From NCBI GenBank assembly GCA_027484985.1, contig JAIXRW010000068.1:1-64000 (forward strand): DNA of 64,000 nt, written 5' to 3'. The stretch's first letter is position 1; each line of letters opens with the position of its first letter. This DNA comes from Rhodobacter sp. GTDB lineage: Bacteria > Pseudomonadota > Alphaproteobacteria > Rhodobacterales > Rhodobacteraceae. Positions 54,232 through 63,593 of the stretch are shown piece after piece. The position numbers and the translations under genes were made by a program. Under the pieces are notes generated by a model, which was given only the letters and a program-made list of their open reading frames with translations, searched no databases and was not told the origin of the DNA.

Positions 54232-54873
54232 ATGGACGCCCGCGCCTTGCCCGATTTCGCCTATGAGACCGCCGCATATGCGCGCGGGCTGCGGGTGGTT
54301 GCGGGGGTGGACGAGGTGGGGCGCGGGCCGCTGGCGGGGCCGGTTACGGCGGCGGCGGTGGTGTTGCACCGCGACCGGATTCCCAAGGGGCTGAACGATT
54401 CCAAGCGGTTGACGCAGGCCCAGCGCGAGGCGCTGCATGACGAGATCATGGCGGTGGCCGAGGTTTGCGTGGCCCATGCATCGGTCGAGGAAATCGACGC
54501 GCTGAACATCCTGCGGGCGAGCCATCTGGCGATGGAGCGGGCCTTGCGCGGGCTGGCGCGGCAGGTGGACCATGCGCTGATCGACGGCAATATGGTGCCC
54601 AAGGGCCTGTTCTGCGGGGCCGAGGCGATTGTGAAAGGCGATGGCCTGTGCGTTTCGATCGCGGCGGCGTCGATCGTGGCCAAGGTGACGCGCGACCGGA
54701 TCATGGTGGATTTGGCGCAACAGCACCCCGGCTATGGCTGGGAGGGCAATGCGGGATACCCGACAAAACAGCATATCGAGGCGCTGCTAAATCTTGGTGT
54801 GACCCCACATCATAGACGTTCGTTCAAGCCCGTGCACAATATATTGTATCAAGAAATATCTGTAAGTGATTGA
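54232..54873 (+). CDS. rnhB: Ribonuclease HII
   Basis: RNase HII removes ribonucleotides from DNA. The 213 residues have the catalytic start VAGVDEVGRGPLAGPVTAAA near 22 (Asp and Glu), LNDSKRLTQAQREALHDEI near 53, LIDGNMVPKGL near 115 and SIAAASIVAKVTRDRIM near 140. The gene stands just upstream of ccrM. The last codons and the following gap are AT-rich compared with the surroundings. Confidence 0.96.
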   Translation: MDARALPDFAYETAAYARGLRVVAGVDEVGRGPLAGPVTAAAVVLHRDRIPKGLNDSKRLTQAQREALHDEIMAVAEVCVAHASVEEIDALNILRASHLAMERALRGLARQVDHALIDGNMVPKGLFCGAEAIVKGDGLCVSIAAASIVAKVTRDRIMVDLAQQHPGYGWEGNAGYPTKQHIEALLNLGVTPHHRRSFKPVHNILYQEISVSD

Positions 54874-54910
54874 TTCAAAAAAGAATTTGACGGCGAATCG
54901 CGTCTGACTC
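54872..54910 (+). promoter_or_regulatory. ccrM leader with three GANTC sites
   Basis: GATTC (54872-54876), GAATC (54895-54899) and GACTC (54906-54910) lie within 39 bases, 51 to 89 bases before the ccrM start. In Caulobacter, GANTC methylation in the ccrM leader lowers ccrM transcription, so a similar feedback is inferred. The stretch 54838-54890 is notably AT-rich and may hold the promoter. Confidence 0.55.
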
Positions 54911-54927
54911 ATCTTGGATGCCAATAA

Positions 54928-56085
<1,158 letters not shown>

Positions 56086-56134
56086 TTTTCAGGTTCATGG
56101 AACGCCTGCGCCGCAGCCCGCCTGCGGTGCGCCT

Positions 56135-56165
56135 CCCCGCCATGCGATCATGGCGGGGTCTTTTC
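56135..56165 (+). terminator. ccrM terminator
   Basis: CCCCGCCAT (56135-56143) pairs with ATGGCGGGG (56150-56158) around a 6-base loop, followed by TCTTTTC. It lies 50 bases past the ccrM stop. Confidence 0.8.
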
Positions 56166-56581
56166 ATTGGCGGGGGCGGTCGATTTGCAGCCCATCGGGG
56201 CAGATCGGGACGGAAACGCGCATGGGCGTTAACGCGGGCCGGGGCCGCGCGGTTCCGGGATTTTCGGTTCGATTTTCCGTCTGCGCGGGAGGGATGGAAC
56301 GCTTGTGCAAAAATATGTGAACGATGTCGTTCACAATGTTATTGCATACGGCAGCGTTCACTATACCTTGGTGTCAGACGCAAATGACCGATGGAGGCCG
56401 CAATGAGACGGCACAGATAAGCGACCTGACCCGAATGCTCCCCGGGGCAATGCCCCAGATGCGGCCGCAAGGCCGGACGGACTGAACCCAAGACGCATCG
56501 CCGGACAGAATGCCGACCCCGCAGGGGCGGGCCGGAGGGTGCTTGCCTTTGAACCGACATCTCCCAGGAAAGGGAAATACC
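56166..56581 (+). promoter_or_regulatory. Long upstream region of the secreted repeat protein
   Basis: This 416-base gap has no credible gene. It holds a palindrome (56316-56335, listed separately), an AT-rich promoter-like stretch (about 56300-56375, with TATACC at 56363-56368) and GC hairpins (around 56435-56490) before the start at 56582. It is probably a regulated promoter with a long leader. Confidence 0.4.
56316..56335. promoter_or_regulatory. 20-bp palindrome (candidate TetR-type operator)
   Basis: TGTGAACGA and TCGTTCACA are perfect inverted 9-base arms around TG. A further half-site, GCGTTCACT, starts at 56355. The site lies in an AT-rich promoter-like region upstream of the secreted repeat protein and about 1 kb before a TetR-family gene. 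TetR binding is inferred from symmetry and neighbourhood only. Confidence 0.45.
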
Positions 56582-57100
56582 ATGCGTAACATTCTGATCG
56601 CCTCGACCTTTGCCATCGCCGCCATTGCCGGTGCGGCCAATGCTTCGTCCACGCTGGTTGCGACCGGGCCGGGCGACGCGCAGCTGGCGCTTTCGGCGGG
56701 CGTGCAGCCCGGCCAGTACAGCCGGTCGGAACTGCTCAACATCATCGCGGCGCAGCGTGAGAACGACCAGCGGGCGGTGAACTTCTACCTTTCGGGCGCG
56801 AACCGCAGCGAAGGGCAGGTCGCGCCCGAGGTGCTGGCGCAGCTTGAGGCGCAAGCGGGCCCGCAGGGTGCGGGGCTGACGCCGGTGGAATTGCAGCAAC
56901 TGCTGGACGCGCAGCGCGAAAATGCGCCCGCAACGGTGGCCTATATCCTTGGCAAGGCGGGTGCTGCGGGTTCCGTGACGGTGGCCAATGCGGGTGGTGC
57001 CCATGAGGGCAAGGCCATGCTGGCAGCCTTGGCGGGGGTGAACCCGGACGGCTATTCGCTGGCCGATCTGGTGGCCTTGCAGCCGCAAGCCGATAATTGA
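56582..57100 (+). CDS. Secreted protein with AQREN repeats
   Basis: The 172-residue product has a signal peptide (about 1-21, AANAS). It then has a repeated unit: VQPGQYSRSELLNIIAAQREN (about 40-60, quoted to RENs) and LTPVELQQLLDAQRENAP (about 100-117). A shorter third copy, VNPDGYSLADLVALQPQ, comes near the C-terminus. I do not recognise a family. The start is preceded by AGGAAAGG. It is isolated, behind a 20-bp palindrome and before a bidirectional repeat/terminator block. Cell-surface or periplasmic location is inferred. Confidence 0.7.
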   Translation: MRNILIASTFAIAAIAGAANASSTLVATGPGDAQLALSAGVQPGQYSRSELLNIIAAQRENDQRAVNFYLSGANRSEGQVAPEVLAQLEAQAGPQGAGLTPVELQQLLDAQRENAPATVAYILGKAGAAGSVTVANAGGAHEGKAMLAALAGVNPDGYSLADLVALQPQADN

Positions 57101-57109
57101 CAGGGAAGG

Positions 57110-57265
57110 AAGGGGGGCGCTGCCCCCCTTCGCCCTGCGGGCTACCCCCCGGAGTATTTGGGCAAAGGTGAAGCAGGATGATGGCTTCATCCTTGTCAAA
57201 ATACTCTCGGGGGGAGGGGCGCGCCGCAAGGCGTGGCCCGTGGGGGGCAGACAGCCCCCCTTTTT
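57110..57265. repeat. Inverted pair of GC-hairpin/TATTT elements (copies B and C)
   Basis: Copy B (57145-57174) begins CCCCCCGGAGTATTTGGGC and is preceded by a 9-bp stem AAGGGGGGC/GCCCCCCTT (57110-57118, 57122-57130). Copy C (57184-57214, inverted) reads CCCCCCGAGAGTATTTT on the minus strand. A terminator-like stem follows it: GGGGGGC/GCCCCCC (57242-57248, 57254-57260) with T5. The inverted pair could form a large cruciform or bidirectional terminator. A related single copy is at 33585-33632. Confidence 0.6.
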
Positions 57266-57357
57266 GCTGGCGGACAGGAGAGGTCGAGATGGCTTGTCAT
57301 GGATGGAACCGGGGCTTAGCCTTTGCCGCGCCGTCTGAATGCGGCGGGGGGGGCGAC

Positions 57358-57984
57358 ATGGCGCTGCGGATGCCGGGCAGACCGAAGGATCTGGAGAAGC
57401 GCGAGGCGATCCTTGACGCGGCGCAGGTGTTGTTTGCCCAGCGCGGGTTTGACGGCTGCCCGATCGAGGCGATTGCCGCGCAGTCGGGCGTGTCGAAAGT
57501 GACGGTCTATGCCAATTTCGGGGACAAGTCGAAGATCCTTGATGCCATCGTCACGCGCGAGACGGGGCGGCTGGCGCTATCGCTGTCGCGGGCCGAGGCG
57601 GAAGGCGCCACGCTGGAAGAGCGGCTGGTAAGTTTCGGGCAGCGGCTGGTCGAGGCGATGACGGACCCCGCGCATATGGCGATGGACCGGTGCATCAGCC
57701 TTGAGGCGCAGCGCAACCCCGAGATGGGGCGCCGTTTCTTCGCGGCGGGTCCGGGGCGGGTGATCGGGCTTTTGGGTGCGGTCATGGCCGAGGCGGTGGC
57801 GCGGGGCGAGCTTGGCGCCTGCGACCCCGATCAGGCGGCGCGCGATCTTTTGGGCCTGTGGCTGGGCTTTACCGCCATCGAGCGGCGGCTGTGCGGAAGT
57901 TGCGAGATCGACGCGGTGGGGCTGGGTGCCCATATCGAGCGCACCACGCGGATGTATCTGGCCGCCTGCCGCGCTGTGGGCTGA
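57358..57984 (+). CDS. TetR/AcrR-family regulator
   Basis: The start at 57358 gives 208 residues. The N-terminal DNA-binding domain reads EKREAILDAAQVLFAQRGFD near 13-32 and IAAQSGVSKVTVYANFGDKS near 37-57, with an Ala/Arg-rich ligand domain after it. An ATG at 57290 with a better Shine-Dalgarno (GGAGAGG) would add a 23-residue tail unlike the family, so the start is open. Its C-terminus is close to the convergent AlkB-type hydroxylase gene. A candidate operator lies at 56316-56335. Confidence 0.85.
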   Translation: MALRMPGRPKDLEKREAILDAAQVLFAQRGFDGCPIEAIAAQSGVSKVTVYANFGDKSKILDAIVTRETGRLALSLSRAEAEGATLEERLVSFGQRLVEAMTDPAHMAMDRCISLEAQRNPEMGRRFFAAGPGRVIGLLGAVMAEAVARGELGACDPDQAARDLLGLWLGFTAIERRLCGSCEIDAVGLGAHIERTTRMYLAACRAVG

Positions 57985-57990
57985 GACCGG

Positions 57991-59133
57991 TCAGCGCAGG
58001 TCGGGGCGGGGATTGAGCGCCTTGTTATAGGGTTTCCAGTCGGTGATGTCGGGGTAGAACGCCTTTCGCCATGCGCGGACGCGGGGGTTCATGATGCGTT
58101 TCCAGAGCGGCGGGACGAGGGCGGCAAGGGTCATCAGCGGGTAGCCGTGGGGCAGCTGGGGGGCATCTTCCGCGCCGTAGTTTTGCAGCAGGGGAAAGCG
58201 GCGGTCGGGTTTGTAATGGTGGTCGGAATGGCGTTGCAGGTTGATGAGCAGCCAGTTCGACGCCTTGTGCGCGGCGTTCCAGGAATGGCGGGGCAGGACA
58301 TGTTCGTATTTGCCCGCGCCAAGGTGGCGGCGGGTCAGTCCGTAATGTTCGATGTAATTGACCAGTTCCAACTGCCAGACCGCGACGAGGGCCTGAAACA
58401 GGAAGAGGGCGAGCCCTTCGATGCCGCCAAGCCCGAGGGCGAGGGCGAGCGCGAGGGACTGGAGCGCCCAGTAGCGCCAATAGGGGTTTGACGGGTGGTG
58501 CCAGGCCAAGTTGCGGCGGGCGAGCAGGGTGGTTTCGGCCTTCCATGCCGAGCGGCGGCATTCGGCCAGCACGCGGGGGAAAAAGCGGTGGAAGCCTTCG
58601 TTGTAGCGGGCAGTTACCGGATCGGCGGGGGTGCCGACCCAAAGGTGGTGCACGCGCAGGTGTTCTGACCGGAAATGGCTGTAAAGCACCATGGCCAGCA
58701 GGATATCGGCAAGCCAGCGTTCCAGTTTCGATTTCTGGTGCATCAGTTCGTGGCTGTAATTGATGCCCACGGTGCCCGACAGGATGCCGATCCCGAAGAA
58801 CACCGCGAGTTTTTCCGCCGTGCCCAGATGGTCGGCGCGGGTGGTGTAGTAGATCGTGCCGAAGAGGACGGCCGCTTGCAGCGGGGCCCAGAGCAGGGTG
58901 ATGGCGCGATACCAGATGAGGTCGCTGTCGGTGGCGGCGGGGTCGGCGTTGGATTCGTCATGGCCGAGCAGGGCGTCGAGCAGGGAAAAGGCGCCCCATG
59001 CGGCAAGGGGCGACAGCAGCGTGACCCATGAGCCCCAGACAGCGCCGGCCATGACCACGGGGATCAGGGCGAGCGACAGCCAGAAGGGCAGCGCGTTCTT
59101 GAGGTGGCGGAGTTCGGTCGCGGGTCTTTGCAT
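57991..59133 (-). CDS. AlkB-type membrane alkane/fatty-acid hydroxylase
   Basis: The 380-residue non-heme di-iron membrane monooxygenase has all histidine boxes of the AlkB family: HELMHQ (128-133), EHLRVHH (157-163) and LQRHSDHH (299-306). The diagnostic NYIEHYGLTR (259-268) is also present, along with six or more membrane helices. AlkB hydroxylates terminal carbons of alkanes and fatty acids with rubredoxin electrons. No rubredoxin gene is visible here. It follows mutY after 38 bases and is convergent with the TetR-family gene, which may control it. Confidence 0.9.
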   Translation of the reverse strand: MQRPATELRHLKNALPFWLSLALIPVVMAGAVWGSWVTLLSPLAAWGAFSLLDALLGHDESNADPAATDSDLIWYRAITLLWAPLQAAVLFGTIYYTTRADHLGTAEKLAVFFGIGILSGTVGINYSHELMHQKSKLERWLADILLAMVLYSHFRSEHLRVHHLWVGTPADPVTARYNEGFHRFFPRVLAECRRSAWKAETTLLARRNLAWHHPSNPYWRYWALQSLALALALGLGGIEGLALFLFQALVAVWQLELVNYIEHYGLTRRHLGAGKYEHVLPRHSWNAAHKASNWLLINLQRHSDHHYKPDRRFPLLQNYGAEDAPQLPHGYPLMTLAALVPPLWKRIMNPRVRAWRKAFYPDITDWKPYNKALNPRPDLR

Positions 59134-59171
59134 CGGGGGCCTTACGGGTACACGGTCACAAGTCTAGTGCG

Positions 59172-60233
59172 TTACGCGCCGCCAAGAAAGACGGACGCGG
59201 CGGTATAGGCTTTACGCATCAGGGTGGGCAGATCGGCGGGGCGGAAGCTGGCCGCGGGTATCCATTCGCCACGGGCGGGGTTGGTGCCTGCGGGCAGGCG
59301 GGCGGTTTCGACCGACAGGATCAGGTGGAAATGGGTGAAGGTGTGGCGGACCTGACCGGCCATGCGCCAGTCGGCGGTGGCGGGGGCGGGGCCGCCTGCG
59401 CCATCCCAGTCTGAGCCGGGAAAGCCGAGGGTGCCGCCCAGAAGGCCGCGTTCGGGGCGGCGTTCGGTCAGCCATGCGCCGTTCAAATCGCGGGCGATCC
59501 AGACGGTGCCGGTGCGGGTGGGTTTGGCGGCTTTGGGCGATTTGGCGGGAAGGTCGGCTTGCACTCCTGCCGCTTGGGCCGCGCAGGGGCCGCGCCACGG
59601 GCAGAGGCCGCAGGCGGGGTTGCGCGGGGTGCAGATGGTGGCGCCGAGGTCCATGATGGCTTGGGCATAGTCGCCCGCCCGTTCCTGTGGTGTCAGTTCG
59701 GCGGCGAGGCGGGTGAGTTCGGGTTTGGCCGCCGGCAGGGGTGTGGTGACAAGGCGCAGGCGCGAGATGACGCGTTCCACATTGCCGTCAACCACGGTGG
59801 CGGGTTCGTCATGGGCGATGGCGGCGATGGCCGCGGCGGTATAGGGGCCGATGCCCGGCAGGGTGAGAAGGCTTTGGTAAGTGGCGGGGAAGATGCCGCC
59901 GTGGTCGCGCATCACGGCGCGGGCGCAGGCGAGCAGGTTGCGGGCGCGGGCGTAATAGCCAAGGCCTGCCCATTCGGCCATGACATCGGTATCCGGTGCG
60001 GCGGCGAGGTCGGCCACGCTGGGCCATTTCGCGGTGAAGCGGGTGAAGTAGTCGCGCACGGCGGCGACGGTGGTTTGTTGCAGCATCACCTCGGACAGCC
60101 AGATGCGATAGGGGTCGGGCTTTGTGCCGCTGCGGCGGGCGGCGGGGGGGATGCGCCACGGCATCGTGCGGTGATGGCTGTCATACCAGTCGAGCAGCAG
60201 GGCGGAGAGGTCGGTCGCGGTGCTGTCACGCAT
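59172..60233 (-). CDS. mutY: A/G-specific adenine DNA glycosylase MutY
   Basis: MutY removes A opposite 8-oxoguanine. The 353 residues have PYRIWLSEVMLQQTTVAAV near 38, the helix-hairpin-helix LLTLPGIGPYTAAAIAAIAH near 126 and VVDGNVERVISRLRLV. The 4Fe-4S loop CTPRNPACGLCPWRGPC (C-x6-C-x2-C-x5-C) is near 199-215, and a C-terminal MutT-like domain starts near 245. It is the partner of MutM at 27859-28725 in the GO repair system. It is divergent from the DUF721 gene. Confidence 0.96.
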   Translation of the reverse strand: MRDSTATDLSALLLDWYDSHHRTMPWRIPPAARRSGTKPDPYRIWLSEVMLQQTTVAAVRDYFTRFTAKWPSVADLAAAPDTDVMAEWAGLGYYARARNLLACARAVMRDHGGIFPATYQSLLTLPGIGPYTAAAIAAIAHDEPATVVDGNVERVISRLRLVTTPLPAAKPELTRLAAELTPQERAGDYAQAIMDLGATICTPRNPACGLCPWRGPCAAQAAGVQADLPAKSPKAAKPTRTGTVWIARDLNGAWLTERRPERGLLGGTLGFPGSDWDGAGGPAPATADWRMAGQVRHTFTHFHLILSVETARLPAGTNPARGEWIPAASFRPADLPTLMRKAYTAASVFLGGA

Positions 60234-60315
60234 TCTTTATGCCTTGTCAGGGACGGGTGTTTGCGAAGGGCCGCCCCTTGCGGCATAGAATAGGGGCAAG
60301 ACGCGAAAGGACCAG

Positions 60316-60840
60316 ATGACCAAAGCGCCGATCTATCAGCCCAGCCCTTCGCGCCGGATGCGCGGGTTCGAGCCGACCTTCGGGTTGGTGCGCGAGCCTG
60401 TGCGCGCGGCGGGCGAAAGCCGCGGCTTTGCGGTGACGCGGCTTTTGACGCATTGGGCCGAGGTGGTGGGCGACGATCTGGCGGGCATGACGCGGCCTGT
60501 GAAGATCGGCTATTCCCGTGACGGGTTCGGGGCGACGCTGACGGTGCTGGTGGCTTCGGCCCATGCGCCGATGGTGCAGATGCAGGTGCCCAAGATCATC
60601 GATCGGGTGAATGCGGTTTATGGCTATGCCGCGATTTCCAAGGTTTCGCTGACCCAGACCGCCCCCACAGGCTTTGCCGAGGGGCAGGCCGAGTTTACCC
60701 CCGCGCCCAAGGTGGAAAAGGCGCCCGATCCGGCGGTGGTGGCGCAGGCTGCGGCAACGGCGGCGCCGATCGGGGATGCGGGATTGCGGGCGGCCCTTGA
60801 AGCCCTTGGGCGAAACATCTTAACTCGTCGCAAGACATGA
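60316..60840 (+). CDS. DUF721 protein (DciA-like)
   Basis: The 174-residue product has the DUF721 domain: VTRLLTHWAEVVGDDLAGMT near 40-59 and VASAHAPMVQMQVPKIIDRV near 79. DciA, the related protein, is the ancestral loader or modulator of replicative helicase DnaB. An Ala/Pro-rich tail (about 120-165) is atypical. It is 13 bases upstream of the thiol-disulfide gene. The DciA role is inferred from the domain, and the family name does not prove it. Confidence 0.8.
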   Translation: MTKAPIYQPSPSRRMRGFEPTFGLVREPVRAAGESRGFAVTRLLTHWAEVVGDDLAGMTRPVKIGYSRDGFGATLTVLVASAHAPMVQMQVPKIIDRVNAVYGYAAISKVSLTQTAPTGFAEGQAEFTPAPKVEKAPDPAVVAQAAATAAPIGDAGLRAALEALGRNILTRRKT

Positions 60841-60853
60841 AAAGGTTGTAGAG

Positions 60854-61489
60854 ATGCTGAAAAAACTTGTTGCCGCGCTGGCTGTGGCGCTGATGCCGAT
60901 GCTGGCCCATGCCGAGGATACCGCGACCACCGCCGCGCCTGCGGCGGATGCGGTCGAGGTCAAGGATTTCTCGCTGGGCGATCCGGCGGCGAAGGTGCAG
61001 ATCGTGGAATATGCGAGCTTTACCTGCCCGCATTGCGCGCGGTTCCATGATACGGTCTGGGAGCAGTTGAAGAAGAATTACATCGATACCGGCAAGGTGC
61101 ATTTCACCTATAAGGAAGTGTATTTTGACCGCTACGGGCTGTGGGCCGCGATGATGGCGCGGTGCGGGGGTGAGCTGCGTTATTTCGGGATCGTGGATAT
61201 CCTGTTTTCCACCCAGAAAGAATGGGCCGCTTCGGAAGACCCGAATGTTACGGTCGAGAATATCCGCAAGATCGGGCGGTCGGTCGGGATGGAAGATGCC
61301 GCGCTGGATGTGTGCTTGAAGGATGCCAAGCAGGCCGAGGCGCTGGTGGCGCATTTCGAGAAGGGCTTCAAGGAGGACGGGATCGAGGGGACGCCCACGT
61401 TCCTTGTGAATGGCGCGAAACATTCGGGCGAAATGTCCTATGAGGAATTCGCCAAGATCGTCGATGACGCGTTGGCTGCCGCGCAGTGA
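60854..61489 (+). CDS. DsbA-family thiol:disulfide oxidoreductase
   Basis: The 211-residue periplasmic protein has a signal peptide (about 1-20, AHA) and a thioredoxin-fold domain with active site CPHC (Cys58-Cys61) in EYASFTCPHCARFHDTVW. The cis-proline segment GIEGTPTFLVNG is near 180. It belongs to the DsbA/BdbD-like group that forms disulfides in exported proteins. It overlaps the CoA-transferase gene by one base (TGATG). Confidence 0.9.
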   Translation: MLKKLVAALAVALMPMLAHAEDTATTAAPAADAVEVKDFSLGDPAAKVQIVEYASFTCPHCARFHDTVWEQLKKNYIDTGKVHFTYKEVYFDRYGLWAAMMARCGGELRYFGIVDILFSTQKEWAASEDPNVTVENIRKIGRSVGMEDAALDVCLKDAKQAEALVAHFEKGFKEDGIEGTPTFLVNGAKHSGEMSYEEFAKIVDDALAAAQ

Positions 61490-62610
61490 TGTCGGCACCG
61501 CTGGCGGGGATAAAGGTCGTCGAACTGGCGCGGATTCTGGCTGGCCCCTGGGCTGGCCAGACGCTGGCGGACCTTGGGGCCGAGGTGATCAAGGTCGAGG
61601 CGCCCGAGGGGGATGACACGCGGCAATGGGGGCCGCCTTTCATTGAACGCGAGGGCGACCGGTCGGCGGCCTATTTCCATGCGACCAATCGGGGCAAACG
61701 GTCGGTGGTGTGCGATTTCCGCACGGCAGAGGGGCAGGCGTTTGTGCGGCAGCTGGTGGCCGATGCGGATGTGGTGATCGAGAATTTCAAGGTGGGCGGG
61801 CTGGCCAAGTATGGCTTGGACTATGCCAGTCTGTCGGCGGTGAACCCGCGTTTGGTGTATTGTTCGATCACGGGGTTCGGGCAGACGGGGCCCTATGCCC
61901 ATCGGGCGGGGTATGATTTCATCATTCAGGGCATGGCCGGATTGATGAGCGTGACAGGCGCCCCCGATGGCCAGCCGCAGAAGGTGGGCGTGGCGGTGAC
62001 GGATGTGTTCACCGGCGTTTATGCGGCTACCGCGATTTTGGCGGCGATCGTGCAGCGCGGGGTGACGGGGCGGGGCCAGCATATCGACATGGCGCTGATG
62101 GATGTGGCGGTTTCCATCATGGCGAACCAGTCGATGAATTACCTGGCGACAGGCAAGCCGCCGCGCATGATGGGCAACGCGCACCCGAACCTTGCGCCCT
62201 ATGCGGTGTTTGATTGTGCGGATGGCTGGATCATTCTGGCCACCGGCAATGACGGGCAATACCGCAAGCTGTGCGGGATTCTGGGGCTGGAGGATATGGC
62301 GCAGGCGCCCGAGTTCCTGACAAATGCTGACAGGATCGCCAACCGCGAGGCGATGACGGCGCGGATTACGCAAGCGACCTTGCGCTGGAAGAAGGCCGAT
62401 CTGCTGGCCGCTTGCGAGGCGCAGGGGGTTCCGGCGGGGCCGATCAATGACATGGCCGAGGTGTTTGCCGACCCACAGGTGATTGCGCGGGGGATGCGGC
62501 TGGATATGGGGGGCGTGCCGGGGGTGCGGTCGCCGTTTACGTTCTCGGACGCCGGATTGGCGCTGGGGCGGCCCGCGCCGAAATTGGGCGAGGATCAGGG
62601 CGCGGTTTGA
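61489..62610 (+). CDS. CaiB/BaiF family CoA-transferase
   Basis: The 373-residue enzyme starts [20 protein letters not shown], the family III CoA-transferase start, and has [20 protein letters not shown] near 30. [20 protein letters not shown] lies near 95 and [20 protein letters not shown] near 200. The catalytic Asp is in the QHIDMALMD segment. The acyl donor and acceptor are unknown. It ends 16 bases inside the convergent lpxK gene. Confidence 0.9.
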   Translation: MSAPLAGIKVVELARILAGPWAGQTLADLGAEVIKVEAPEGDDTRQWGPPFIEREGDRSAAYFHATNRGKRSVVCDFRTAEGQAFVRQLVADADVVIENFKVGGLAKYGLDYASLSAVNPRLVYCSITGFGQTGPYAHRAGYDFIIQGMAGLMSVTGAPDGQPQKVGVAVTDVFTGVYAATAILAAIVQRGVTGRGQHIDMALMDVAVSIMANQSMNYLATGKPPRMMGNAHPNLAPYAVFDCADGWIILATGNDGQYRKLCGILGLEDMAQAPEFLTNADRIANREAMTARITQATLRWKKADLLAACEAQGVPAGPINDMAEVFADPQVIARGMRLDMGGVPGVRSPFTFSDAGLALGRPAPKLGEDQGAV

Positions 62611-63593
62611 AGGCCGAGCTTTGACAGGGCGGCGTCGAGGGCTGACCAGTCGGCCACGGCAAGGCGCACGGGGAAGGCCAACACTTTCGGGCGGAAGGCG
62701 GCGGGAAGGCGCACGGCGTCTTTCTCGGTCGTTACCAGTTGCGCGCCGCGGGCTTTGGCTTCGAGTTCGAGGCGCGATAAAAGTGCGGGCGGAAAGGGCT
62801 GATGGTCGGACAGCGCCACGGTTCGGATGAGGTCGGCCCCGGCGGCGCGGAGGGTGGCGAAGAATTTCGCCGGATTGCCGATGCCCGCAAAGGCGATGGC
62901 GCGGGTGCCGTGCCAGTCCATCCCCATTTGCAGGGGTTTAAGCTCGCCGGTCAGGCGCGGCAGGGGCAGGTTCGGCCATTGCGCGGCGAAGCGGGATTGC
63001 GCCTCGGCTGTGCCGATGGACAGTAGAAGCTGGGCGCGGGACAGGGCGCTGACGGGTTCGCGCAAGGGGCCTGCGGGCAGGCAGCGGCCATTGCCGAAGC
63101 CGGTGGCGGCATCGACGACGATCAGGGACAGGTCTTTCTGCACGGTCGGGTTCTGGAAACCGTCATCGAGCAGGATGACGGTGGCGCCTGCCTTTTCCGC
63201 CGCTTGCACCCCTGCGGCGCGGTCTTTGGCGACCCATGTGGGGGCGAAGGCCGAGAGCAGCAGGGGTTCGTCGCCCGTGAGGGACGCTTTGTGTTTCGCC
63301 TCATTCACCCGCAGGGGGCCGGTGGCGGTGCCGCCATAGCCGCGGCTGACGATGTGGGGTTTGTGGCCACGGTCGGTCAGGCGCTGGGCAAGGGCGATGG
63401 CGGTGGGGGTTTTGCCGGTGCCGCCCGCGTTGAGGTTGCCGATGCAGAGGACGGGGACCGAGGCGCGGTAGCCCTGTTTCGCCACGCGGGCAGCGGTGGC
63501 GGCGGCATAGGCCCAGCCCAAGGGGGCCAGCAGGCGGGCGGCAAGGGCGGGGTGGTCGGGCGGGGTGAACCAGAAGGCGGGGGGGCGCATCAT
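62595..63593 (-). CDS. lpxK: Tetraacyldisaccharide 4'-kinase LpxK
   Basis: LpxK phosphorylates the lipid A precursor at the inner membrane. The 332 residues have a membrane segment (about 15-35), the P-loop [20 protein letters not shown] near 50-69 and the family motifs SRGYGG near 85 and [20 protein letters not shown] near 138. [10 protein letters not shown]-like [10 protein letters not shown] lies near 290. The ATG overlaps the waaA stop by 4 bases, so the two act in one lipid A/Kdo pathway. Confidence 0.95.
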   Translation of the reverse strand: MMRPPAFWFTPPDHPALAARLLAPLGWAYAAATAARVAKQGYRASVPVLCIGNLNAGGTGKTPTAIALAQRLTDRGHKPHIVSRGYGGTATGPLRVNEAKHKASLTGDEPLLLSAFAPTWVAKDRAAGVQAAEKAGATVILLDDGFQNPTVQKDLSLIVVDAATGFGNGRCLPAGPLREPVSALSRAQLLLSIGTAEAQSRFAAQWPNLPLPRLTGELKPLQMGMDWHGTRAIAFAGIGNPAKFFATLRAAGADLIRTVALSDHQPFPPALLSRLELEAKARGAQLVTTEKDAVRLPAAFRPKVLAFPVRLAVADWSALDAALSKLGLQTAP

